Positions 9,002-18,087 are shown, numbered from the stretch's first letter. The stretch is 64,000 bases of DNA from Burkholderiaceae bacterium 16 (GCA_000955785.1 JYOD01000067.1:1-64000); one strand, 5' to 3'. Numbers and translations: made by a program. The notes: a model not told the origin generated them from the letters alone.

Positions 9002-11683
9002 TCAGGCGCGCAGCGGATACGGCTTGCCAGGGTCGATCTCATACTTGTCGATGGCACGCTGCACGATAGCCTTGTCCAAGGTACCCTCATCCGCCAGGGC
9101 CTTCAAAGCGGCCAAGACAATCCATTGGCGATCGACTTCGAAGAAGTGTCGCAATTGCTCACGCGTGTCCGATCTGCCGTAGCCGTCGGTACCGAGCACC
9201 GTGTACCGCCGCGGCACAAACGGGCGGATCTGCTCCGCCAGCGCGCGCACGTAGTCCGTGGCGGCAATCACGGGGCCTTGCGCCTGCCCAAGGCACTGCT
9301 CGACATGGGACTGCCGTGGCGGCGCTTCCGGGTGCAGGAGATTCCATCGCGTTGCCTCGTTGCCCTCGCGCGCCAGTTCGGTAAAGCTGGGGCAACCCCA
9401 GAGGTCAGCCTGCACGCCCCAGTCCCGCCGCAGCAGATCCGCCGCCGCGATGACCTCGCGGAAGATGGTGCCGGCGCCGAGCAGCTGCACCCGGGGCGAT
9501 GCGCCGTTGACGTCCTCGCCACGCCGGAACAGGTACATGCCCTTCAGGATGTCGGCCTCGGCGCCTGAAGGTATCGCCGGATGCTCGTAGTTCTCGTTCA
9601 TCACGGTGATGTAGTAATACACATCCTCCTGGTCCTGGATCATCCGGCGCAGGCCATCCTGGATGATCACAGCCAGCTCGTAGGCGAACGTCGGGTCGTA
9701 GCTGATGCAGTTGGGGATGGTTCCGCCCCAGACCAGGCTATGGCCGTCCTCGTGCTGCAGGCCCTCGCCGTTCAGCGTCGTGCGGCCCGCTGTCCCCCCC
9801 AGCAGGAAGCCGCGCGCGCGCTGGTCGCCTGCGGCCCAGGCCAGATCGCCGAAGCGCTGGAAGCCGAAGATCGAGTAGAAGATAAAGAACGGGATCATCG
9901 GCTCGCCGTGCGTCGAGTACGCCGTGGCGGCGGCAATCCAGTCCGCCATCGCCCCCGCCTCGTTGATGCCCTCCTGCAGAATCTGCCCGTCCTTCGATTC
10001 CTTGTAGAACATCAGCTGCGTGGCATCCTGCGGCGTGTAGGTCTGCCCCTGCTGCGACCAGATGCCGATCTGCCGGAACAACCCTTCCATGCCGAAGGTA
10101 CGCGATTCGTCCGAGACGATCGGCACGATGCGCCTGCCCAGTACCTTGTCGCGCAGCAGCGTGTTCAGGATGCGGACGTAGCTCATCGCGGTCGAGAACT
10201 CGCGCCCCTCGCCACCGGCCTTGAGCTGGGCGTCGAAGGCCGACAACGGCGGCACCGGCAGCGACGGGCCGCGCCTGCGCCGGGACGGAAGATAGCCGCC
10301 CAGCGCGCTGCGGCGCGCATGCAGGTATGCGTGCTCGCGGGAGCCTTCCTCGAACTTCAGGTAGGGCAGGGCTTCGAGCTGCTGGTCCGATAGCGGCAAC
10401 TTGAACCGGTCACGGAAATGCATGAGCGCTTCCACGCGCATGCTCTTTTGCTGATGCGTGATGTTCTGGGCTTCGCCCGCCTCGCCCATGCCGTAGCCCT
10501 TGATGGTCTTCGCCAGGATGACGGTCGGCTGGCCCTGATGATCCGCGGCGGCCTGGTAGGCGGCATAGACCTTGTGCGGATCATGGCCGCCGCGGTTCAA
10601 CGCCCAGATATCGTCGTCCGACCAGTCGGCGACCATCGCCTTCAACTCGGGCGTGTTGAAGAAATGCTCGCGCACATAGGCGCCATCCTTGGCCTTGAAG
10701 GTCTGGTAGTCGCCGTCCACGCATTCCATCATCCGCCTGGCAAGGATGCCGGCCTTGTCCCGCGCCAGCAGCGCATCCCACTTGCTGCCCCACACCACCT
10801 TGATGACGTTCCAGCCGGCGCCACGGAATTCCGCCTCCAGTTCCTGGATGATCTTGCCGTTGCCGCGGACCGGCCCATCGAGCCGTTGCAGGTTGCAGTT
10901 GATGACGAACACCAGGTTGTCCAGGTGCTCCCGCCCCGCCATGCCCAGCGCGCCACGGGATTCGGGCTCGTCCATCTCGCCGTCGCCGCTGAACACCCAG
11001 ACCTTGCGGCCGGCGTGCTGCCCGAAGCCGCGGTCTTGCAGGTACTTCATGAAGCGAGCCTGGTAAATGCCCATGATGGGGCCCAGCCCCATCGACACCG
11101 TCGGGAACTGCCAGAAGTCGGGCATCAGCCAGGGGTGCGGATAGGAAGAGATGCCCTTGCCGTCCACTTCCTGGCGGAAGTTGTCCATCTGTTCTTCCGT
11201 CAGCCGGCCTTCGAGGAATGCCCGCGCATAGAAGCCCGGCGAAGAGTGCCCCTGGAAGAAGACCAGGTCGCCGCCATGCTCGCCGGACGGCGCATGCCAG
11301 AAGTGATTGAAGCCGACCTCATACAGCGTCGCGGCCGATGCAAAGCTGGCGATATGGCCGCCGACATTGGTGTCGCGCGCTGCTCGCAGAACAAGCGCAA
11401 CCGCGTTCCAGCGGATATACGACCGGATGCGGTGTTCGAGGTCCTGGTCGCCGGTACTCCTGGCCTGCACGTCAACGGGAATGGTATTGACGTAGGCCGT
11501 GTTCGCGCTGAACGGCAGGTAGATGCCGGCGCTATGCGCGCGCTCGATCAGTTTCTCGATCAGGAAGTGCGCGCGTTCCGTCCCCTCATACGCGATGACG
11601 GCATCGAGCGCGTCGAGCCATTCCGCGGTCTCCTGCGTGTCAATGTCGTCGTTCGGGAAAGTGGGCGGCGTAGCTTGCGCCAT
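9002..11683 (-). CDS. aceE: Pyruvate dehydrogenase E1 component (homodimeric AceE type)
   Basis: An 893-residue thiamine-diphosphate enzyme that decarboxylates pyruvate and acetylates the lipoyl groups of E2. The start at 11683 (MAQATPPTFPNDD) has a good AAGAGGAG ribosome site; an upstream ATG at 11776 would add 31 unusual residues. The Mg-ThDP motif GDGEMDEPE lies near residue 233 and is followed by NLVFVINCNLQRLDGPVRGN. Other E1 hallmarks are YINTIPV-like YVNTIPV, GHDPHKVYAAY, IKGYGMGEAGE and DESRTFGMEGLFRQIG. The length matches E. coli AceE (887). No aceF or lpd gene is near, so this is probably a second, orphan copy that uses E2/E3 encoded elsewhere. It lies 176 bases downstream of the SnoaL-like gene on the same strand. 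Confidence 0.95.
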   Translation of the reverse strand: MAQATPPTFPNDDIDTQETAEWLDALDAVIAYEGTERAHFLIEKLIERAHSAGIYLPFSANTAYVNTIPVDVQARSTGDQDLEHRIRSYIRWNAVALVLRAARDTNVGGHIASFASAATLYEVGFNHFWHAPSGEHGGDLVFFQGHSSPGFYARAFLEGRLTEEQMDNFRQEVDGKGISSYPHPWLMPDFWQFPTVSMGLGPIMGIYQARFMKYLQDRGFGQHAGRKVWVFSGDGEMDEPESRGALGMAGREHLDNLVFVINCNLQRLDGPVRGNGKIIQELEAEFRGAGWNVIKVVWGSKWDALLARDKAGILARRMMECVDGDYQTFKAKDGAYVREHFFNTPELKAMVADWSDDDIWALNRGGHDPHKVYAAYQAAADHQGQPTVILAKTIKGYGMGEAGEAQNITHQQKSMRVEALMHFRDRFKLPLSDQQLEALPYLKFEEGSREHAYLHARRSALGGYLPSRRRRGPSLPVPPLSAFDAQLKAGGEGREFSTAMSYVRILNTLLRDKVLGRRIVPIVSDESRTFGMEGLFRQIGIWSQQGQTYTPQDATQLMFYKESKDGQILQEGINEAGAMADWIAAATAYSTHGEPMIPFFIFYSIFGFQRFGDLAWAAGDQRARGFLLGGTAGRTTLNGEGLQHEDGHSLVWGGTIPNCISYDPTFAYELAVIIQDGLRRMIQDQEDVYYYITVMNENYEHPAIPSGAEADILKGMYLFRRGEDVNGASPRVQLLGAGTIFREVIAAADLLRRDWGVQADLWGCPSFTELAREGNEATRWNLLHPEAPPRQSHVEQCLGQAQGPVIAATDYVRALAEQIRPFVPRRYTVLGTDGYGRSDTREQLRHFFEVDRQWIVLAALKALADEGTLDKAIVQRAIDKYEIDPGKPYPLRA

Positions 11684-11739
11684 GTTGAACTCCTCTTGGG
11701 CAAGGTTGAAGCGAAGCGTCCGGCAATCCATATGGGAAG

Positions 11740-11758
11740 ACTCCCCGGACAGGGGAGT
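11740..11758 (-). promoter_or_regulatory. Hairpin in the aceE leader
   Basis: ACTCCCC, a 5-base loop and GGGGAGT form a perfect 7-bp stem 57 to 75 bases before the aceE start. It lies in the untranslated leader or promoter. It could be an attenuator, an upstream terminator or a protein-binding dyad; nothing in the sequence decides between these. Confidence 0.3.
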
Positions 11759-11859
11759 GAAGCGTAGCATCCGCACTTCGCCGCGGTAAGGTTCCAGTTA
11801 TCGAACACGCTGTTGCATCAGCGCAAACGGCAGGCCGGCGGATCAGGCTGGCGAACCTG

Positions 11860-12249
11860 TCACGCCGCGCGCGCCGGCACGGGCGTTGACGCCCACGCTA
11901 CCATCTGCCAGCCACTGCCGCGATGCTTCCAAACGCTCAGGAATCGGTTGTCCAGGGTGCGCTCGACGCCATCGACGACGGCCTCGATCACCACCATGCC
12001 GTGCATCACCGCCATGCCGTCATAAATGGTTTGCTCCACATCGCTCAAGCGGGCGTCCAGGTACCTGACCCGCCCGTTCGCAAGCGAGGCGAGGTACGCT
12101 TGCTTGCCCTCCCGCAGCGCGGACGAATGCGTGTAGGAAAGCTCCTCGGCCAGCAGGCCTTCCAGCGCGGCGATATCGCCGGCGAGCATGGCGCGGTACC
12201 GGGCTTCGTCGGCCAGCTTCAGTTGCGCCACGGCCGTTGTGCGTTCCAT
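11860..12249 (-). CDS. SnoaL-like / NTF2-fold protein (DUF4440 type)
   Basis: A 129-residue single-domain protein with the alpha+beta cone fold of the NTF2 superfamily. It opens with a helix rich in Ala and Leu (LKLADEARYRAMLAGDIAALEGLL). It continues AEELSYTHSSALREGKQAYLASL and ends with NRFLSVWKHRGSGWQMVAWASTPV, the final strands usual for DUF4440. Such proteins bind or isomerise small hydrophobic molecules, or have no known activity. It follows livF by 27 bases on the same strand, so it is probably the last gene of the transporter operon. The fold is well supported; the function is unknown. Confidence 0.8.
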   Translation of the reverse strand: MERTTAVAQLKLADEARYRAMLAGDIAALEGLLAEELSYTHSSALREGKQAYLASLANGRVRYLDARLSDVEQTIYDGMAVMHGMVVIEAVVDGVERTLDNRFLSVWKHRGSGWQMVAWASTPVPARAA

Positions 12250-12276
12250 GCTGTCTTCTCCTTGAATTGGCGGGCA

Positions 12277-12996
12277 TCAGCCCTGCAGGTAGGCTTTGAT
12301 CAATGTCTTGTCCTTCAACACCGCGCTCCATTCCCCCCGGCGAACCTCATGCATGACGCGCCCCACCGACAGGACGTAAGCCCGGTCGGTCATCTCGGAG
12401 GCAATCGCGACGCTCTGCTCCACCAGCACGATGCTCATGCCGCGCGCCCGCAGCTGGTTCAGCACCGCCAGTATCTCCTTGACGATCCTGGGCGCCAGCC
12501 CGGTGGTCAGTTCATCCATGATCAGCAAGTCGGGTTGCAGCAACAGCGCGCGGGCGATCGCGACCATCTGCTGCTGGCCGCCGGACAGCAGTTCCACCGC
12601 GCACTGCCCGCGCTCGCGCAGGATCTCGAAGAGATCGCAGACTTCGTCGAATGAAAAGCGCGTCTTGCCGCCATTGGCACGCTTGCCGGCGCGCTCGGCA
12701 AGCCGCAAGTTGTCATGGACCGACAGCTCGGTGAACAGGTTCCGGTTCTCCAGCACCACCGCGATGCCGTGCTCGAACCGCCGGTAGCCAGGCACCCGGC
12801 TGATCTCGACGCCATCCTTGACAATGCTGCCACCCATCGGCCTGATCAGGCCGGACAGGGTCCGCACCAGTGCCGTCTTGCCGGCGCCATTGGCGCCCAC
12901 TACGGCAACCGCCTCGCCCTGCTCCACATCGATATCGATCTCGTGCAGCACCGGCACTGTCCCGTAGCCGGCGCGCAAGCCTCTTACCTGTAGCAT
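12277..12996 (-). CDS. livF: Branched-chain amino acid-type ABC transporter ATPase (LivF family)
   Basis: A 239-residue ABC ATPase. Walker A GANGAGKT is near residue 34, the signature LLSGGQQQ near 140, and Walker B DLLIMDELTTGLAP near 160. Sequence and length fit LivF. It lies two bases after livG and shares the operon with livG, livM, livH and a periplasmic receptor. Liv-type systems in Burkholderiales carry many carboxylates and aromatic acids besides amino acids. With a dicarboxylate-like catabolic set upstream, a carboxylic acid substrate is as likely here as an amino acid; that is inference. Confidence 0.94.
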   Translation of the reverse strand: MLQVRGLRAGYGTVPVLHEIDIDVEQGEAVAVVGANGAGKTALVRTLSGLIRPMGGSIVKDGVEISRVPGYRRFEHGIAVVLENRNLFTELSVHDNLRLAERAGKRANGGKTRFSFDEVCDLFEILRERGQCAVELLSGGQQQMVAIARALLLQPDLLIMDELTTGLAPRIVKEILAVLNQLRARGMSIVLVEQSVAIASEMTDRAYVLSVGRVMHEVRRGEWSAVLKDKTLIKAYLQG

Positions 12997-12998
12997 CG

Positions 12999-13808
12999 TC
13001 AGACCCCCATATAGGCTTCACGTACACGCGGATCGGCCTGCACCTCATGCAGCGCCCCGGTGGCGATGATCTCGCCAAAATACAGCACGTGCACGGTGTC
13101 GCAAGCCGTCATCAGCCCCATTTCGTGCGAGACCAGCAGGATGGTGATGCCTTCCTCGTTCAGGCGCGCGATCCACGCTGCCAGCGTTTCGATCTCGTCG
13201 CTGTTGAGACCGGAGGACGGCTCATCCAGCAGCAGCAGGCGCGGATTGCCGATGCAGGCGCGCGCCAGCTCGACAATGCGGCGCTGCCCGGCAGGGAGGC
13301 TTCCCGCCAGGTTGTCCTGCAGCCGTGCCAGGCCGAACTTCTCGCAGCAAGCCTGTGCGGACGCGCGCATCGCGCGCAGTTCGGCACGGGACTTCGGGGT
13401 GCGCAGCATGGCTTGCAGCACGCCCGAACTCGTCGCGTTGTAGCAGCCCACCATCAGGTTTTCCAGCACGGTCATGTGCTCGAAGACCTGGGGCGTCTGG
13501 AACGTCCGGACCAGGCCGGCGCGGCTGCGCTGCTGGATCGTATCGGCGGTGATCTCTCGCTCCGCCAGCGATACCCTGCCGCCCTTCGGGCGCAGGAAGC
13601 CGGAGATGATATTGAAGCAGGTGGTCTTGCCGCTGCCGTTCGGACCGATCAGGCCGACGATCCGGCCCGCGGGCACCTCGAAGCTCACGTTGCGCAGGAC
13701 GTCGATGCCGCCGAAACTGTGCGCAACGCCTTCGAGCGTCAGCAAGGGCGGCGTGGCGGCGTGCATGGCATGCGCGCCAGTACTGAAATCAGGCACGGGA
13801 GCATTCAT
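12999..13808 (-). CDS. livG: Branched-chain amino acid-type ABC transporter ATPase (LivG family)
   Basis: A 269-residue ABC ATPase. Walker A GPNGSGKT is at residues 55-62. The signature region reads LPAGQRRIVELARA in place of LSGGQ, as is common in LivG. Walker B is LLLLDEPSSGLN. The start is set at the ATG at 13808, whose first bases overlap the livM stop (ATGA), which indicates translational coupling. A much longer open frame reaches to 14771 but overlies livM in another frame and is not coding there. The unusual N-terminal extension of about 20 residues before LLTLEGVAHSFGG could mean that a later in-frame ATG at codon 15 is used. Confidence 0.93.
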   Translation of the reverse strand: MNAPVPDFSTGAHAMHAATPPLLTLEGVAHSFGGIDVLRNVSFEVPAGRIVGLIGPNGSGKTTCFNIISGFLRPKGGRVSLAEREITADTIQQRSRAGLVRTFQTPQVFEHMTVLENLMVGCYNATSSGVLQAMLRTPKSRAELRAMRASAQACCEKFGLARLQDNLAGSLPAGQRRIVELARACIGNPRLLLLDEPSSGLNSDEIETLAAWIARLNEEGITILLVSHEMGLMTACDTVHVLYFGEIIATGALHEVQADPRVREAYMGV

Positions 13809-14740
13809 TGCGCCGCCCTCCACCACCTGGCGCGCATCAGCGCACCCACCAGCCCACCCGGCATCAGGGTCACGACCAGAACCAGAGCCAGACCGAACAG
13901 CACCTGGTGGAAGTCTCCCAGGCCGCTGAGCAACTCCGGCGCCAGGGCGACGAACAGCGCCCCCAGCACCACGCCATAGACAGAACGCGCACCGGCAACG
14001 ACCGGCACCAGCAAGAAGACGATGGATCGCTCCACGGTGAAGCTCTGCACGCTGACAAACGACACGTAGTGCGCGAACAGGGAACCCGCCAGCGAGCCGA
14101 GCATGGCGGACAGCACGAACATCGCCGTCTTCAGCCCGCGCATGTCGATGCCCAGCACTTCGGCCGCCGGCGCGGCGTCGCGCATGGCTCGCATCGACAG
14201 GCCCGGCCTGCCCTTGACCAGATTGTCCACCAGCCACAGCAGCAGGATCGCGAGCGGCCAGATGAAGTAGAAGTAGCGCTCCGGCGTGTCGAGCATGAAG
14301 CCGAACAGCGACAGCTTCGGAATGCCGCCGATGCCGAGCGTGCCGCCGGTCAGCCAGTCCCACTCGAAGAAGAGCACATTGGCGATGCTCCCCACCGCAA
14401 GCGTAGCCAGGGCGAGAAAGAAGCCGCCGAGGCGCAGCACCGGCGTGCCGATGATCGCGGCCAGCACGGCGCAGAAGACCAGGCCGGCGGCGAACCCGCC
14501 CAGCGCCGGCCAGCCGAGTACGGTGGTGCAGTAGGCGGACGCATACGCGCCAAAGCCATAGAACGCGGCCTGCCCGAGGTTGACGATGCCGCACTGCCCG
14601 AGCAGCAGGCCAACGCCCAGTCCGCCGACCGTCAGGATCGCCGCGAAGTTCAGCATATCCAGGTAGTGCCGCGACAGCATCTGCCCGGCCACCGCCCATA
14701 GCACCAGGGCGATGAGCACCAGCGCACGCGAGTAGTTCAT
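13805..14740 (-). CDS. livM: Branched-chain amino acid-type ABC transporter permease (LivM family)
   Basis: A 311-residue inner-membrane permease with about eight to ten hydrophobic segments. Diagnostic stretches include GLGVGLLLGQCGIVNLGQ near residue 40, GFGAYASAY, and the cytoplasmic loop GLSMRAMRDAAPAAEVLGID that contacts the ATPase. It overlaps livG by 4 bases and starts 2 bases after livH ends, a tight operon. With LivH it should form the membrane channel. Confidence 0.94.
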   Translation of the reverse strand: MNYSRALVLIALVLWAVAGQMLSRHYLDMLNFAAILTVGGLGVGLLLGQCGIVNLGQAAFYGFGAYASAYCTTVLGWPALGGFAAGLVFCAVLAAIIGTPVLRLGGFFLALATLAVGSIANVLFFEWDWLTGGTLGIGGIPKLSLFGFMLDTPERYFYFIWPLAILLLWLVDNLVKGRPGLSMRAMRDAAPAAEVLGIDMRGLKTAMFVLSAMLGSLAGSLFAHYVSFVSVQSFTVERSIVFLLVPVVAGARSVYGVVLGALFVALAPELLSGLGDFHQVLFGLALVLVVTLMPGGLVGALMRARWWRAAQ

Positions 14741-14742
14741 GG

Positions 14743-15630
14743 TTATCCTCCTTTGCGGCCCACGCGGCCAAGCATGCCGTTGGGAAGCAGAATCATGATG
14801 ACGATCAGGATCGACAAAGCGATCACATCGCGGTAGCCCGATGGGAAGCCCAGCACGGCCAGCGATTCGATCAGGCCAAGCATCAGCCCGCCGACGACGG
14901 CGCCCAGCGGATTGCTCAGCCCGCCGAGGATGGCGGCCGCGAAGCCTTTCAGCGTGAGGCCGATGCCCATCTGGTAGTTCATGGCGATCAGCGGCGTGAC
15001 CAGGATGCCGGCAATGGCGCCGAACCCGCCGCCAAGCAGGAACGTCAAGGACCGCATCCGGCGCACATTGATGCCGGTGGTGGTGGCCCCGTCGGGATCG
15101 AGCGAGGCGGCCGTCATGGCCAGGCCCGTCAGCGTCCTGGTATAGAACAGGCGCAGCAGGCCAACCAGCAGCGCGGCAATGCCGATCAGGGACAAAGCGT
15201 GCGTTGGCGTGACGGCACCGAGGAGCTCGACCACGCCGTCACCGCCGATGCCCGGCAGCAGATGCGAATCGCGCCCGCCGACATACAGCGCGGCGGCGGA
15301 CAGGGTGAAGGCCAGCCCGATGGTCAGCAGCAGATAGCTTTCCTCGGTGGCTCCGCGCCGCGTCATCGGCCGCACGAACAGCAGGTCGATGACCAGGCCG
15401 CTGGCCGCCCCGGCGGCGATGCCGGCAGGGATGGCCAGCGCGTAGGGCAGCCCGACGGCCTGCAGCGCGAACACCGCCACCAGTCCGCCGACCACGGCGA
15501 ACTCGCCTTGCATGGCGTTGACGATGCGGGTGCCCTTGTAGATGACTGCCATGCCGACGCCGATCAGCGCGTAGACAAAGCCATTGGTGATCCCGGACAG
15601 GACCGCCTGGATGGTGAGGCTCATGGACAT
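14743..15630 (-). CDS. livH: Branched-chain amino acid-type ABC transporter permease (LivH family)
   Basis: A 295-residue inner-membrane permease. Typical LivH motifs are GITNGFVYALIGVGMAVIYK at the N-terminus, RIVNAMQGEFAVVGG, the coupling loop GLAMTAASLDPDGATTTGIN, and GLTLKGFAAAILGGLSNPLG. Length and motif order are normal. It lies between the receptor gene (30 bases upstream) and livM. Confidence 0.94.
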   Translation of the reverse strand: MSMSLTIQAVLSGITNGFVYALIGVGMAVIYKGTRIVNAMQGEFAVVGGLVAVFALQAVGLPYALAIPAGIAAGAASGLVIDLLFVRPMTRRGATEESYLLLTIGLAFTLSAAALYVGGRDSHLLPGIGGDGVVELLGAVTPTHALSLIGIAALLVGLLRLFYTRTLTGLAMTAASLDPDGATTTGINVRRMRSLTFLLGGGFGAIAGILVTPLIAMNYQMGIGLTLKGFAAAILGGLSNPLGAVVGGLMLGLIESLAVLGFPSGYRDVIALSILIVIMILLPNGMLGRVGRKGG

Positions 15631-15660
15631 CGTGGTTCCTCTCAGATTGCCGGTATCCCG

Positions 15661-16827
15661 CTATGGCTTGGCGGCCGTGTAGCCCAGGCGCACGAACTGG
15701 CCCTTTTGCAACCGCGAGTAGGTGAAGCCGGCAAGCGTCATGCCGCCCATGTCGGACGCGGCGAAGTCATAGCCGGTGGTGGCGCCCAGATATGGCTTGC
15801 GCAGTGCGCCGCAGAGCTTGTCGTTCGGCGCGTCCGCGCCGGCGGTCTTCAGGCCGTCGGCCAGCGCCATCACGGCGTCCCACGCGACCGCGGAGAAGTG
15901 CTTGGGCAGCTTGCCGTACTCCTCGCGATACGCTTCGACGAACACCTTCTGGTTCGGCAGCGTGTCCTCGGCCACCACGAACTCCGGGTGGATGATGTTG
16001 TCCGCCGCATCGCCCATCGCCTTGACGGTCTCGTAGGTGGCGGTGCCGTGCACGGAAAGGATGGGCACGCCGATCTTCAGCTGGCGCACATTGCGAAACG
16101 GCGCGGGCGAGGTCGAGATGATGATGAGTGCATCGGGCGTGGTTGCCTTCACCTTGGCCGCCTGGGTGGTCACGTCGGTCGCGGCGATTTCGAATTTCTC
16201 CACCTGCACGAAGCTGACCCCGTACTCGCGGTCCAGGTTCTTCATGCTGTTCCACACCACTTGCCCGTAGCCGGAGTCATGCAGCACGCCAATCCGCTTG
16301 AGGCCGTTGTCGCGGGCGTAGGAGAGCACCGCGCGCGCGTTTAGCTCCTGCGAGGGCGTCATGTGAAAGACGCAGGTGCGCTCGCGCTCCACCGCCGGCC
16401 CCAGGCCGGAAAAGGCGAATACGGGCAGTTTCTGCGGCTGCGTGATGCTGCCGATGGCGACGGTCTGCGCAATTCCCGTGGGCCCCACAATGGCGCGCAC
16501 CTTGTGCGTGTACATCAGTGCGTTCGCCTTGGCCACCGCGGAGTCCGGGCTGGACCCGTCGTCCTCGAACACGATCTCGAGCGGGCGTCCCTGGATGCCG
16601 CCGCGGCCATTGATCACCTTCTGGGCCAACAGGGCGCCTTCGCGTTCGGCGAGCCCCACGGCGGCAAGTCCGCCGGTCGTCGACAACAGCGCGCCGATAC
16701 GGATTGGCTCGCCGCCCGGCTTCGGCTGGGCCAGGGCCGGCTGTACCGCGCATGTGAATGCCATGCCCGCAATGACGGCGGCCATCGCCTTCCCGGGCAT
16801 CCGTAGATGGATTGCTCTGTAGCTCAT
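15661..16827 (-). CDS. Periplasmic branched-chain amino acid-type ABC receptor
   Basis: A 388-residue type I periplasmic binding protein of the Leu/Ile/Val receptor family. The start at 16827 (MSYRAIHLRMPGK) gives a basic n-region and hydrophobic core ending AVQPALAQP, a clear Sec signal peptide. The mature domain begins IRIGALLSTTGGLAAVGLAEREGA and continues with IVFEDDGSSPDSAVAKANAL, as in LivK-like proteins. It is the first gene of the livHMGF unit and follows the dehydrogenase gene by 59 bases. The ligand cannot be read from sequence; the catabolic neighbours favour an organic acid. Confidence 0.92.
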   Translation of the reverse strand: MSYRAIHLRMPGKAMAAVIAGMAFTCAVQPALAQPKPGGEPIRIGALLSTTGGLAAVGLAEREGALLAQKVINGRGGIQGRPLEIVFEDDGSSPDSAVAKANALMYTHKVRAIVGPTGIAQTVAIGSITQPQKLPVFAFSGLGPAVERERTCVFHMTPSQELNARAVLSYARDNGLKRIGVLHDSGYGQVVWNSMKNLDREYGVSFVQVEKFEIAATDVTTQAAKVKATTPDALIIISTSPAPFRNVRQLKIGVPILSVHGTATYETVKAMGDAADNIIHPEFVVAEDTLPNQKVFVEAYREEYGKLPKHFSAVAWDAVMALADGLKTAGADAPNDKLCGALRKPYLGATTGYDFAASDMGGMTLAGFTYSRLQKGQFVRLGYTAAKP

Positions 16828-16886
16828 GTCTGCTCCGTTTCTATTATTAGTGATTGACCCGAGGGCCTTGAAGGATCGGCCCGGGC

Positions 16887-17807
16887 TCACGGCCCCGGGC
16901 AAGACGGGCGGAAGTCCTGCGCATCGGCATGCCCGCTCATCATCGCCTGCACGTCAGCAAGCGCGGCCACATCGAGATGACTCATATCCCGGCTCTGCAT
17001 CATGGCGAGGTACTGGCGCACCAGGGATGAAATCGGCAGCGCGGCGTCGTTCCGGCGAGCGACCGCCAGCGCCAGGTCCAGGTCCTTCACCACAAGCGAG
17101 ATGGCGCCGTCGGCGCCGTACTCGCGCTGCTTCAGTTTTTCCGCCTTGGTCTTGTAGTGCGGACTGGCCACGATGCTGTCATTGATCGCGTCGATCATGA
17201 GCGCGCGGTCCAGCCCCGCGCGCGCTCCGAAGGCGAGCCCTTCGCCGATCACCGCGGTGCTCATGAACACCATCAGGTTGATCATGAGCTTGATGACGCG
17301 CGCCTCTTCGGCCTCCCCGACATAGGTTTGCCTCGCCGTGAGACAGGCCAGGACCGGGCGCACGGCCTCGAAGGCCTCCTTCGGGCCGGAGACATAGCTG
17401 CTCAATTGCGCGCTCGCCGCCAGCGACACCGTCCCAGAGACCGGAGCGCGCAGGTACTGCACGCCACGCTGTGCAAGCGCCTGCGCAACCGTGGCAGAGA
17501 CATCGGGCGAGACGGTGCTCATATCGACATGGATCCCGGCACCCGCCGCTCCGGCGAGGAGGCCATCCTCGGACATGACAATGTCGCGCAACCCCTCGTC
17601 GTTGAATATCGTCGAGAAGACCACGTCCACCGCCGCCATCAGCTCCTTCGGCGAAGCTGCCATGGCTGTGCCCGCCGCGATGACGGGTTCGCACTGCGAA
17701 GCTGTCTTGTCGAAGACCATCACCGGATAGCCGGCTTTCAGCAGGTTCAGGCACATTGGCCGGCCCATGGCGCCGACGCCAATCCAGCCGATTCGCAAGG
17801 GATTCAT
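16887..17807 (-). CDS. 3-hydroxyisobutyrate dehydrogenase-family NAD(P)-dependent oxidoreductase
   Basis: A 306-residue beta-hydroxyacid dehydrogenase. The Rossmann motif GVGAMG is at residues 10-15, followed by RPMCLNLLKAGYPVMVFDKT. The substrate motif appears as LRAPVSGTVSLAA in place of the usual DAPVSGG. The catalytic Lys region reads ARVIKLMINLMVF. Members oxidise 3-hydroxyisobutyrate, tartronate semialdehyde or 2-hydroxymethylglutarate-type acids. The altered substrate loop (T in place of the second G) means the substrate should not be assumed. It heads the unit running into the Liv transporter, and a nested inverted repeat lies in its promoter region. Confidence 0.9.
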   Translation of the reverse strand: MNPLRIGWIGVGAMGRPMCLNLLKAGYPVMVFDKTASQCEPVIAAGTAMAASPKELMAAVDVVFSTIFNDEGLRDIVMSEDGLLAGAAGAGIHVDMSTVSPDVSATVAQALAQRGVQYLRAPVSGTVSLAASAQLSSYVSGPKEAFEAVRPVLACLTARQTYVGEAEEARVIKLMINLMVFMSTAVIGEGLAFGARAGLDRALMIDAINDSIVASPHYKTKAEKLKQREYGADGAISLVVKDLDLALAVARRNDAALPISSLVRQYLAMMQSRDMSHLDVAALADVQAMMSGHADAQDFRPSCPGP

Positions 17808-17838
17808 GTTTTGTCTCGTCCTTTATGTGCTTTTGGTC

Positions 17839-17875
17839 AACGACTATTTCTGCGCTGAGCGCAAACATAGTCGTT
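17839..17875. promoter_or_regulatory. Nested inverted repeat upstream of the dehydrogenase gene
   Basis: An outer perfect 9-base dyad, AACGACTAT and ATAGTCGTT, encloses an inner TGCGC-TGA-GCGCA dyad. The centre is about 50 bases before the start codon at 17807. The inner part (17847-17866) resembles the site at 28851-28868 upstream of the citryl-CoA-lyase-like gene. It looks like an operator; the regulator is not known, with the LysR at 23709 or the IclR at 24647 as candidates. Confidence 0.5.
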
Positions 17876-18087
17876 GTGCGAAGAAACTTAGTTGAGAACC
17901 CGAAGGCAGGCAAGGCGGGGTTTTCACCGGGGGTGGGAGATACCGCGAGCCATGCGGGCACGGGGGCGCCTTGCAGCCTGAAAGAGGCCGCAAGGCGCGA
18001 TGCGGGAACAGCCCTCGACGCCCTATTGTCTGTGCAAAGTGAGTGATCGAGGCCGCGACGGCCATGTGCCGCCTATAGACCGGCCAG

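Noticed and set aside
10418-11767. A 449-codon plus-strand frame opposite aceE
   Set aside because: Antisense shadow of a conserved E1 gene; no recognisable domain.
12999-14771. A 590-codon minus-strand open frame reaching upstream of livG
   Set aside because: The part above 13808 lies over livM in another frame and has Arg/Ala-rich shadow composition. LivM is clearly coding there, and livG starts at the ATGA overlap.
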